A stretch of 64,000 nt of DNA from Chryseobacterium jejuense (GTDB lineage: Bacteria > Bacteroidota > Bacteroidia > Flavobacteriales > Weeksellaceae). The notes below the pieces were generated by a model. The model ran no database searches. It was not told the DNA's origin and saw only the letters and a list, made by a program, of their open reading frames with translations. The translations under genes and the position numbers were made by a program. Location: assembly GCF_017877355.1 (NCBI RefSeq), contig NZ_JAGIPR010000003.1, forward strand, positions 248,001-312,000, given 5' to 3'. Of the stretch, positions 42,467 through 50,668 are shown one piece after another. Numbering within the stretch: the stretch's first letter is position 1; every line of letters starts with the position of its first letter.

Positions 42467-43495
42467 TTAGTTATTAGGGATGATGGTTTTACCGCTTCTT
42501 TTATTGGTGAATACGCTTCTACCGTTGTTTCCGTTGTAGTTTCCTGAATCTGTTACCAGTAAAATGATAATAACGATCACGAAATCAAGCAAGATACAGC
42601 CAGCTAATACCACAAACTGGTACATTCCGAAGTTTTTAATGGCATGTTCAAAAGCAAAACCTATTTTCCCCACTTGCTGGGTTTTTGAAACCATAGGCTC
42701 AAAATGTATTTTGTCGTTTCCAAGAACTGTTTGTGCTCGGTTTCCCAGTTTATTGTAATCCGAGAGAGATTCATCAATTAATCCCTGAGAGAGCCCGTCT
42801 TTGTCTTTTTTAGACAAAAGCAGAAGATCCTGGATGTTCTTATTCCATTTAAAAGCTGCATTATTGATATCAGTTTTCAAAGCTCTTTCTTCAGGAGAAA
42901 GGTCTGAAATGATATTGTCAATCTGTTTTCCCATTCTTTCGGCAAGATCTTCGTAATCCTCACCAACCGGAGTCAGTAAATCCACTTTTTGCCCTGTTAA
43001 TCTTTCTACATCCTTTATCAAAAGCTGGGCGCGGGTTCCGATACCTTTATTTCCGGGATCTTTGATCTGTTCCATCAGTTGTTTCTTCTTGATCTCAATA
43101 TTTTGAGTGGTAGCTTTATTGTATTTATAGCTTAACTTCGATTCCACATCGTTTTCAAGAGCCGTGAAATTTTTATTAATATCACGAAGCTCATCCGTAT
43201 AAATATCGGTTTTCATAAACCTTGTGTACAATGCATTAAAATTGGCTATAAAGCAGAACGAGGCAATAAAAATGTAAATTCCTACCAGGCTTCCGGTAGG
43301 CTTACCTTCCAGTTTGGCACTTCTCAACATCCAGCACAGGAAGAGGAGGAGCAATGATAAAACCAAGGCAATGACAAATGATGCGGGACCAAAGATCTGC
43401 TGTAATCCAATCCAGGTCTGGTAAAAACTTACGCTGATGAGTAATAAAGCAAGAATTCCCAAAAAGAGATCTGCAGGGGTCATTTTTTTATTCAT
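42467..43495 (-). CDS. Multi-pass membrane protein of the GTPase operon
   Basis: The 342-residue product has three N-terminal membrane helices (about 8-28, 36-60 and 68-92), a 190-residue charged helical stretch (about 100-285; K/E-rich, with D-L-S-P-E-E-R-A-L-K) and a fourth helix (about 292-315). The large loop between helices 3 and 4 is outside or inside depending on topology, which I cannot fix. No family recognised. It is the first gene of the three-gene operon, 4 bases upstream of the GTPase-like gene. Confidence 0.75.
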   Translation of the reverse strand: MNKKMTPADLFLGILALLLISVSFYQTWIGLQQIFGPASFVIALVLSLLLLFLCWMLRSAKLEGKPTGSLVGIYIFIASFCFIANFNALYTRFMKTDIYTDELRDINKNFTALENDVESKLSYKYNKATTQNIEIKKKQLMEQIKDPGNKGIGTRAQLLIKDVERLTGQKVDLLTPVGEDYEDLAERMGKQIDNIISDLSPEERALKTDINNAAFKWNKNIQDLLLLSKKDKDGLSQGLIDESLSDYNKLGNRAQTVLGNDKIHFEPMVSKTQQVGKIGFAFEHAIKNFGMYQFVVLAGCILLDFVIVIIILLVTDSGNYNGNNGRSVFTNKRSGKTIIPNN

Positions 43496-43738
43496 AATGT
43501 ATCTGTTGTTTCTTGAATGAGGTTATAAAAAACACTTTGTTTTATAATGCTCGAAACTACAAACAACGGCCTGAAAAAAATTACGGAAACCCGTAAAGGA
43601 AGGTACTCCTGATTGAGTCTAAATGATGATTTTATGAATTTTCATTAAGTAGATTGGGCAGATCGATCAGATCTTAGAATAATCTGCAGAAATAAGTTGC
43701 ACAGAGAGAATTTAAACTTTCACTCCTTAAAGCAAGGT

Positions 43739-45946
43739 TTAATTTCCCAATTCCAATTGGTTTTTAACCAGATTGTAATATTCCTTTTGGGTATCCACCA
43801 ATTGTTTATGATTTCCTTGCTCTACAATATGACCATCTTTAAGAACAATGATCTGATCTGCATTTTTAACGGTAGAAAGTCGATGAGCAATAATAACAAC
43901 TGTTTTGCCCATAAAAAAAGACTGAAGGTTATTATGAATAATCCTTTCATTATCTGCATCAAGAGCTGATGTAGCTTCATCAAAAAAGATGTAGTGCGGG
44001 TTTTTGTATACGGCTCTTGCAATTAAAATACGCTGTTTCTGCCCTCCGGAGATTCCATTGCCAGCTGCCCCAATTTTTGTGCGGAGACCCAACGGAAGGC
44101 CATCTATAAAGCTTTTGATATTTGCTATATGAATAGCATGCTGCATTCGGTGATCATCAATTATTTCATCGCCGGTAGCAATATTACGCTCAATGGTATC
44201 TGAAAAAATATAGCCATCCTGCATTACTGTTCCGCTGTTTTCTCTTATACTTTTAGGAGACAAATGCTGTACATCTTGATCATTGTAGAATATTTTTCCG
44301 GCAGTGGGATCATAGAATTTTAAAAGCAGCTTCATCAATGTTGTTTTACCACTTCCGCTTGCTCCTACAATAGCCGTTATTTTGCCCTGAGGAATAAAAA
44401 GATCAATGTTTTCCAGTACAAACGGAGATTTAGGACCTTCATACTGGAATGATACTTTATCAAAATGAATTCCGTATGGAGTTCCGTTTGCTGTAAAAAC
44501 GGAATGATGAATAAGCAAAGGTTGCAATCCCGTCTGTTCTTCTTGGGGATGGTTCTGAACTTCGTTAAGTCTGGTAAGACTCAATTTTGCTTCCTGTAAA
44601 GAACGGAAAAAATTGACCAGCTGATTAACAGGGCTATTCATCTGTCCTATAATGTAAGAAATACTTAATAAGGTTCCCAAGGACATTGAATCAATAACCA
44701 CCAAATAAGCGGCAAGAAAAGTAACCAGAATATTTTTAGACTGATTAAGAATTTCAAAACCCGATAGCTGAATTTGGTTGATTTTCAGTATTCTTAAATT
44801 GGTCTTAAAGAGTTTCTGCTGTATATTTTCCCATTCTTTTCGTTTCAGATCTTCATATTTATTCAATTTCATTTCAGAAACGCCATTGATGATTTCATAA
44901 ATAGCTTCCTGATTTTCACCCCGCTGATGAAATTTGAAATAATCTATAATCTCTCTTTTCTTAAGCCAGAAAAGTGACCATACTACAGAGATAGCAGTTA
45001 GGGCAATATATACGAGCATAATCCTGTAATCGTAGTAACATAATACTCCGAAGAAGACCGAGAAAGTGATTAAAGAAAATAGAGTCAGAATACTTTGTGA
45101 AGTTAAAAACTGTTCTATTCTTTCATGATCCTGAATACGCTGGCTAAAGTCTCCTAAAAGACGGGTGTCAAAGAATTTTATGGGAAGATGTAAAAGCCTT
45201 TTAAGGAAATCCGAGATAATTTGTATACTGATTTTAGTGCCAATTTTTAGTGTGATCCAGTTTCTTATAATTTCGAATATGACGTTTCCCGAAAAAAAAG
45301 CTAATTGAGCTAAAAGGATTATTCCAATCAGGTTGATATTCTTTTTATTAACACCATTATCTATAAGTTTTTGTGTCAGGATAGGAAAAACAAGGGTAGT
45401 TGAAGCTCCCAGTATCAATAAAAAAAACAATAAAAGAAGCTGCTTTTTATAGGGTAGGAGGTAAGAAGCCAGTTCTTTATAGGAAATATGGTCCTGAGTA
45501 TTCTGATTGGTATTTTTATAAAACTTTTCCTCAGGTTCCAGAAGTAATGCTATGCCGGATTCTGAATCCGTTAGCCAGCTTTTTGTAAATTTATCTTCAT
45601 TAAAAGAAATAAAACCATGTCCGGGATCAACAATTTTATACTTTTTTTTTTTACTGAATATCCCTTTTTTTATTTCGCGTAAAACAACAAAATGATTTTG
45701 ATTCCAATGGATGATGCATGGAAGGGGAAGGGTTTCTAAATCTTCTACCTGTAACTGAACTCCCATGGCTTCAAAACCTAATTCAGTAGCAGCTTCATGT
45801 AATCCAAGCAGAGATACGCCTTCCCGGGTAAGGAAGGATTTGTCTCTGATATACTGAAGGCTGATGTCTCGTCCATAATGTGAGGCAATCATAGAAAGAC
45901 AAGCAGGCCCGCAATCCATTTGATCATGTTGAGGAATAAATTTCAT
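43739..45946 (-). CDS. lanT: Peptidase-containing ABC transporter (C39 bacteriocin exporter)
   Basis: A 735-residue PCAT-type transporter. The C39 cysteine-peptidase domain (1-130) has Q6 and nucleophile Cys12 (D-C-G-P-A-C), His85 (N-H-F-V-V-L) and Asp107 (V-D-P-G-H). Six membrane helices (about 165-440) precede the ATPase domain with Walker A G-A-S-G-S-G-K-T-T, signature I-S-G-G-Q-K-Q-R and Walker B I-F-F-D-E-A-T. It is expected to cut the leader of the precursor after its Gly-Gly and pump the core out. It closes the lanthipeptide operon; only 3 bases separate it from the cyclase gene. Confidence 0.92.
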   Translation of the reverse strand: MKFIPQHDQMDCGPACLSMIASHYGRDISLQYIRDKSFLTREGVSLLGLHEAATELGFEAMGVQLQVEDLETLPLPCIIHWNQNHFVVLREIKKGIFSKKKKYKIVDPGHGFISFNEDKFTKSWLTDSESGIALLLEPEEKFYKNTNQNTQDHISYKELASYLLPYKKQLLLLFFLLILGASTTLVFPILTQKLIDNGVNKKNINLIGIILLAQLAFFSGNVIFEIIRNWITLKIGTKISIQIISDFLKRLLHLPIKFFDTRLLGDFSQRIQDHERIEQFLTSQSILTLFSLITFSVFFGVLCYYDYRIMLVYIALTAISVVWSLFWLKKREIIDYFKFHQRGENQEAIYEIINGVSEMKLNKYEDLKRKEWENIQQKLFKTNLRILKINQIQLSGFEILNQSKNILVTFLAAYLVVIDSMSLGTLLSISYIIGQMNSPVNQLVNFFRSLQEAKLSLTRLNEVQNHPQEEQTGLQPLLIHHSVFTANGTPYGIHFDKVSFQYEGPKSPFVLENIDLFIPQGKITAIVGASGSGKTTLMKLLLKFYDPTAGKIFYNDQDVQHLSPKSIRENSGTVMQDGYIFSDTIERNIATGDEIIDDHRMQHAIHIANIKSFIDGLPLGLRTKIGAAGNGISGGQKQRILIARAVYKNPHYIFFDEATSALDADNERIIHNNLQSFFMGKTVVIIAHRLSTVKNADQIIVLKDGHIVEQGNHKQLVDTQKEYYNLVKNQLELGN

Positions 45947-45949
45947 AAG

Positions 45950-47176
45950 CTATATTCCGGTTAATAATAGTTCGTTAGGATAAGGGAGCTTTTTATCGCT
46001 GCCTTGCATCAGAGTAATTCCAATTCCGGTTATCCCCCAAAAAAAAGAATATTTTGCTGAAGGGTGAATTTGCTGATCGTCTTCATAATCAAACTGAAAA
46101 CCAGCCAATGTTTCTTTGTCAGCACTCCAGTAAGAAGTAATCTGATCATACCAATATTGAGAGCTTTCAGCATAGATCTTTTCAGAGGTTCTATTATAAA
46201 GATCAGCAAACATGTAATAAAGTCCGGAAGAACCATAAAGAATGCTTGAATCCTGAGTATGGCTGTGTTTTAGCTTCCGTCTGGAGCTTTCACATAGCAT
46301 GTGTACGATCTCTTCTTCAAATTCTTTTATCTGGAATTTTTTTGCAGCATTATACAGTGCGTAAAGTATCCCAAGATCTCCATAACACATAGATAACTGA
46401 GTTTCATTGACTATTTCAGCGTTCGGATATCTATAAGGGAAAAAACCATTGATTTGATTTCTTTTTTGTTTCATCAAAAAATAAACAGCCTTACAGACGA
46501 TGTCTTTGAATCTCTGTTCCTCCGTTTCCAGAATTTCATATTCGTATATCTTAGTCAGGAAATTAATAATCATTGCTGAACCATGTGAAAGTCCCAGATA
46601 GACTTGATTGCTATAGCTTGGTGAAGGCCAATACACTTCTTCCTGATTAAGAACAACAGCATTGTCAAGGATAGATGCTGTAATTTCATTTAAAACTTGT
46701 TTGGAATAAGGATCTTTATCATGAATATATCGATTAAGAAAATAATAGCCACTGGCAAGGCTTCCACTGAAGTAATCATAATCTTTTCTGTCCAGGTCTT
46801 GCTTTACCGTTTCGTACAGGGTATCATTGAGGTATTCATAATATTCTGAGAAGTCATATTCAAGATCAAAATTATTTTGAATAAACATCATCCCTTTACC
46901 AAAACTGGCCAGCGTTTGAGCAACAGAATCCCCTTTGTATTTGGGAATGTATTCATTATCCGTAGAGATTTTAGAAAGAAGATGAATAGACTCTTCAATC
47001 ATAAGTTCTCCTTTATCCAGAAATTCTTTATTATCAAAATGTTTATAACAGTAGTAATACAATAAAGCAGCTCCCATTTTTCCATATTCTATTGAAGCAT
47101 CAGAAAAAATAGAGATGTTTTGATCAATTTGTGTTATGATATTGTTGATGATATTTTGAATTTCAGACTTCCGCAT
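45950..47176 (-). CDS. lanC: Lanthionine cyclase (LanC-like), atypical zinc site
   Basis: The 408-residue protein has LanC-type repeats (Y-G-K-M-G-A-A-L-L, F-S-G-S-L-A-S-G, L-G-L-S-H-G-S-A, C-Y-G-D-L-G-I, L-Y-G-S-S-G-L, W-G-I-T-G-I-G). It would close thioether rings between dehydrated Thr/Ser and Cys. The catalytic-type His199 (S-H-G) and first zinc ligand Cys264 (C-Y-G) are kept. The usual C-H-G, which supplies the other two ligands, reads L-Y-G at 313-315. So the zinc site is altered or uses other residues, e.g. His304/His306 nearby. It overlaps the LanB gene by 14 bases. Confidence 0.87.
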   Translation of the reverse strand: MRKSEIQNIINNIITQIDQNISIFSDASIEYGKMGAALLYYYCYKHFDNKEFLDKGELMIEESIHLLSKISTDNEYIPKYKGDSVAQTLASFGKGMMFIQNNFDLEYDFSEYYEYLNDTLYETVKQDLDRKDYDYFSGSLASGYYFLNRYIHDKDPYSKQVLNEITASILDNAVVLNQEEVYWPSPSYSNQVYLGLSHGSAMIINFLTKIYEYEILETEEQRFKDIVCKAVYFLMKQKRNQINGFFPYRYPNAEIVNETQLSMCYGDLGILYALYNAAKKFQIKEFEEEIVHMLCESSRRKLKHSHTQDSSILYGSSGLYYMFADLYNRTSEKIYAESSQYWYDQITSYWSADKETLAGFQFDYEDDQQIHPSAKYSFFWGITGIGITLMQGSDKKLPYPNELLLTGI

Positions 47177-50100
47177 TATGCTTTCTGTGTTTTATAGAAT
47201 TGTAGGTTTTAAACATGAAAAAGTAAATAACAAATTCATGCATTCTTGCTTTTGTTAAAAAAATACGGTTCATATTCATGTGTACATAATCCTGTAACAA
47301 AGTAATATATGAAGAACCTGATTTTGTATTTTTTATTAAAGAGGTCAGTTCTCTTATATTTTCTGATCGTGTTATAAACGGGTGAATGAAATCTTCTATT
47401 TCGCTGTAATCATGCTGACGGAGAACAGATTCAAGATAATCTCTGTTTTCTCTGTATTTTTTATCAATTGATTTTTTAAATTTCTGTACATATTCCGGAT
47501 TGGAATGATCCACATGCTCCGGAAGAAATGTTTGATAGAGCTGTTCAAATAAGCGAATTCTATCATCCAGTGAAACCTCAAAATCATCCATAAGCCGATT
47601 CAGTGAAAAAACACCTGTTTTCCATCTTATTTCTTCAGTAAGATTTTCAATGGTAAGAAAGTTCATTACTGCTAAGCTGTCATAATAAAACAATTTCTCA
47701 GAAAGCTCTATATTTTCAGCGCCATATCTTTCAACTTCCTGTTTGTAGGTATCAATTTCAAAAGAGCTGATCATTTCATTTTCAAGAAGTACAGAAAGTT
47801 TGTTATTCAGATACTGAAGGCTTGCTTCATTGATCTTTTTCTTGATCCGGAAACGTACATGATACTCAGGGTCCTGAAATCTCAGAAAGAACCATGGACA
47901 TTCAGGATCATCCTGTTCGAAATGTTCTACATAATCTGCAAGAACTTCTGTGATGATGGTATCCGCATATTTATGACTTGTATAGATCTTATAAAAACTC
48001 CACTCATCACCCGGAATATATTTTCTTTTCTTTGTCTCGGTATGCTCTGTAAAATTATGGGCAGATGATGTTTTCTCTTCTTTTACTGTAAATGGGAAGA
48101 TAAATTCGGACGCAAATGATTTTCCATTTTCGTTAGGTAATTGCAAAGGCTCAAAGTATTCATACAAGAAGATGTTTTCTTTTGTAATCTGTCTTGCCAG
48201 AATATGGAGACAGGTTTCATTAGTAGTGTCCAAAACCAGAACATTATCTCTCTCTTTAATGGTGCAGAACTGAGGAATACATTTGTTGATGATCAGCTTT
48301 TTCAGTTTTTCAGCGGTCATATCTTTATCCATGTCAATTCGCCAGCAGGCTTCCGACAGAATAAATTCTTTGTATTCCACTCGGGGAAGGAAACTGTTTT
48401 TTTCAAGAAATCCCCAATTCCAAAGAAACCCTAAATCAATCCCATTGAATTGATAATCGCCTAAAAACTTGATAACCGGGAGCTGATTGTCCCCATAATT
48501 ATAGGCATTAGTGTACTTTGGTCTTATTTCTTTGTTGAGTTTTTTTGATCTTAGCTTTAATCTTCCGTTTTCAAAACGGATATAAATATCATTAATTAAT
48601 ATAACAGAATCTCCATTATTTTTACTTTCTGAAACATAAGGTAATTCATAGGTATGAAAGTTGGGCCGTTGTAAAACATTGCCCAGCCTGTCCTCTCTAT
48701 GGTGGAGCAATTCTGCATAAATACAATCTTCCGAATCTTTTTCAGAAATTGTTTTTAAGTTTTCGGCCAATGCAGGATCATGATATGCAAATCTTGACAA
48801 TACAATATTAGCCAATGGAGTAGGAATAGGAGAAACGGTAAGAAATTTAAAATTTCCATTATCAATATCCTCCTGAGATTTACATATAAATGAACCAAAT
48901 ATATGATTGTTATAGCCAAAAGAAAGAGGTGGATCCTGTTTTTTACCTACTTCTTTTACATCTTGCTCCGTTAAGACAACAGGGGTAAAAGTTTCAGGAG
49001 AAAAACAATGAATATATTTGTCAAGAACCAATTTGACAATAGGGGGAACGCTTTCATGGTTCTCTGAATCTTCAAAAGTAAAATAGAGCTCATCCAGCAA
49101 AGGGGTTTCTTCAAGATTGCCACTAATGTGATAATCATATCCTACCCCAAAGTCCGGATCAAGAGCTTTAACCAATGGTACCTCCATGGTTTCGAATTTC
49201 CTAATAAATCGCTTAGTGAAGTTTGATAGCCTGTGATTAGGCTTAGCTTTCACCAATGGTATTAATTCTTCGGTTCTTTTGGATAGTAAAGATGTTACCT
49301 TTTGGTTAACAGACTGGTGTGCTAGTGGAATGATAGAATCAATTTGAACGATTTGTCTGTTTTCATCAATGATGTCTGCAAATTCCTGAGCTTTGTTTTC
49401 AATTTCTTCTACGATAGTGTTTGATGTAAAAACATCATATGTTTTATCTTGTATTTTTGCAATCGATTGTAATGAATCTGTTTTATATCCATATTGCGTA
49501 AGATATTTTTGGAGTTCTGATAATGGATCTTCCAGACTCGTCATATACGGTGGAAGTTTATCAACTAATATTTTACTTTCTATCAGGGAGTTGATGTATT
49601 CTATAATTTCATGGTCATCAATATCCGGTATTTGTTGTGAAATAAGGTTTTGTATTTCTGAAATGGTGGTTCCGCTTTGAGCCTGATCAATAATAGAACT
49701 CAGGATAGGATTTATAGGAACTTCATTTATTTCATAATCATAACGTTCACTCCAGCTGATGTATCTCCAGTTATCTCCACTGGTATAAAGAGTGTTATTG
49801 AGAAAATAAGGAATTTTTTCATTATTCTCTGCGATGATAATGTCTTTTAATTTTCTGAGGAAAAGTACATCTGTTCGTACTTTTAAAATAAGATCATTAC
49901 TTTTTAACAGAATATTTGTTTCACCTTGGTATGTTTTTCCTGAATTAAAACCCGCAAACAATCCATACGGCGTGCATCTGGTGCACATTCTGGAATAATA
50001 TTTGTATAAACTTTGAAGAACTCGGTCTGAAGGATCAAAGATGGTTTCTTTGTCATTTAGCCAATCCAATGCTATATTGTAGAAAGTTCTTGTGGCAAGA

Positions 50101-50258
50101 TATAAAGCATTGAGGAAAATTGTTTCCGCAAAATATCTTTTAACCACATGAATGTCTTTTGCCATCATGGCATCATTCAACTGCTTCATGTTGGTAAATG
50201 GAAGGGTCGAAATTCTGACCACAAAAAAATTTGTAGGAATAAGGAAGTTTGGTTTCAA
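47163..50258 (-). CDS. lanB: Class I lanthipeptide dehydratase (LanB)
   Basis: The 1031-residue enzyme has both LanB parts. The N-terminal glutamylation domain (to about 720) carries the family sequence C-T-R-C-T-P-Y-G-L-F-A-G-F near residue 93. The C-terminal elimination domain (about 755-1025) begins E-W-S-F-Y-K-I-Y and includes F-L-R-F-Q-D-P-E-Y-H-V-R-F-R, typical of the SpaB_C/thiopeptide-type dehydratase domain. It activates Ser/Thr of the core with glutamyl-tRNA, then eliminates water. Full length matches class I enzymes. It reads in the same direction as the precursor and cyclase genes. Confidence 0.93.
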   Translation of the reverse strand: MKPNFLIPTNFFVVRISTLPFTNMKQLNDAMMAKDIHVVKRYFAETIFLNALYLATRTFYNIALDWLNDKETIFDPSDRVLQSLYKYYSRMCTRCTPYGLFAGFNSGKTYQGETNILLKSNDLILKVRTDVLFLRKLKDIIIAENNEKIPYFLNNTLYTSGDNWRYISWSERYDYEINEVPINPILSSIIDQAQSGTTISEIQNLISQQIPDIDDHEIIEYINSLIESKILVDKLPPYMTSLEDPLSELQKYLTQYGYKTDSLQSIAKIQDKTYDVFTSNTIVEEIENKAQEFADIIDENRQIVQIDSIIPLAHQSVNQKVTSLLSKRTEELIPLVKAKPNHRLSNFTKRFIRKFETMEVPLVKALDPDFGVGYDYHISGNLEETPLLDELYFTFEDSENHESVPPIVKLVLDKYIHCFSPETFTPVVLTEQDVKEVGKKQDPPLSFGYNNHIFGSFICKSQEDIDNGNFKFLTVSPIPTPLANIVLSRFAYHDPALAENLKTISEKDSEDCIYAELLHHREDRLGNVLQRPNFHTYELPYVSESKNNGDSVILINDIYIRFENGRLKLRSKKLNKEIRPKYTNAYNYGDNQLPVIKFLGDYQFNGIDLGFLWNWGFLEKNSFLPRVEYKEFILSEACWRIDMDKDMTAEKLKKLIINKCIPQFCTIKERDNVLVLDTTNETCLHILARQITKENIFLYEYFEPLQLPNENGKSFASEFIFPFTVKEEKTSSAHNFTEHTETKKRKYIPGDEWSFYKIYTSHKYADTIITEVLADYVEHFEQDDPECPWFFLRFQDPEYHVRFRIKKKINEASLQYLNNKLSVLLENEMISSFEIDTYKQEVERYGAENIELSEKLFYYDSLAVMNFLTIENLTEEIRWKTGVFSLNRLMDDFEVSLDDRIRLFEQLYQTFLPEHVDHSNPEYVQKFKKSIDKKYRENRDYLESVLRQHDYSEIEDFIHPFITRSENIRELTSLIKNTKSGSSYITLLQDYVHMNMNRIFLTKARMHEFVIYFFMFKTYNSIKHRKHNAEV

Positions 50259-50354
50259 TTTTTTTGTATTATAAATGAGACTTCTTAGGATAAAAGATAA
50301 CAGGATGGATGCTATTAATCACCAGTATAAGCTGGATTTATAGCTGAGAAGAAT

Positions 50355-50393
50355 AAAAGAAACCCTCCCAGTTTCTTCAAAAGGGAAGGTTTC
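50355..50393 (-). terminator. Attenuator-like hairpin between precursor and LanB genes
   Basis: Stem gaaaccctccc / gggaaggtttc (50359-50369 with 50383-50393; one mismatch and uneven bulge) is followed on the minus strand by a T-rich stretch. It lies 9 bases past the precursor stop. Partial read-through here would make more precursor than enzyme, as is common in lantibiotic operons. Confidence 0.65.
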
Positions 50394-50401
50394 AGAATAA
50401 T

Positions 50402-50587
50402 TTATAAGTTAGTTGCTCCAGTTGTTGATGTAGTGGTGCAATTGTTTGTAACAGAAGTAGTTGTGCAATCACCTTCTCTTACCGGTGTAATAGCTTTGTT
50501 ACCTCCTTTTACTGTGCTTAGTTGTCTTTCGTTTAATTTAGCAATTGTTTTTTTGTTTAATTGCAGTTGGCTGAATTTGTTGTTCAT
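50402..50587 (-). CDS. lanA: Class I lanthipeptide precursor peptide
   Basis: A 61-residue peptide. The leader (1-29) has the Bacteroidota pattern L-x-L-N-K-K-T-I-A-K-L-N and ends L-S-T-V-K-G-G, the double-Gly cut site for the C39 peptidase. The 32-residue core (30-61) has 11 Thr, 2 Ser and 2 Cys (41 and 50). Its centre is a near repeat: C-T-T-T-S at 41-45 and again at 50-54. Cys41 can pair only with Thr34; Cys50 can pair with Thr42-44, Ser45 or Thr47. The residues after Cys50 would remain unringed and dehydrated if modified. Upstream lies the TonB receptor gene, downstream the LanB gene. Confidence 0.88.
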   Translation of the reverse strand: MNNKFSQLQLNKKTIAKLNERQLSTVKGGNKAITPVREGDCTTTSVTNNCTTTSTTGATNL

Positions 50588-50647
50588 GATATTAAAATTT
50601 TATAAATTTAGTCTCTACTCTCTTAAAGGATTTTCGAGTTTCTCCTG

Positions 50648-50657
50648 CACGCGCGTG
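50648..50657. promoter_or_regulatory. GC-rich palindrome upstream of the precursor gene
   Basis: The perfect 10-bp palindrome cacgcgcgtg stands out in very AT-rich DNA, 61 bases before the precursor start and 12 bases after the TonB receptor stop. It could be an operator or part of a short terminator for the receptor gene. Confidence 0.35.
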
Positions 50658-50668
50658 TATTTTTTATG

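Noticed and set aside
43697..43969. 90-codon plus-strand frame at the 3' end of the ABC transporter gene
   Set aside because: It is mostly antisense to the conserved ATPase domain and has no family features; it is not the missing HlyD adaptor.
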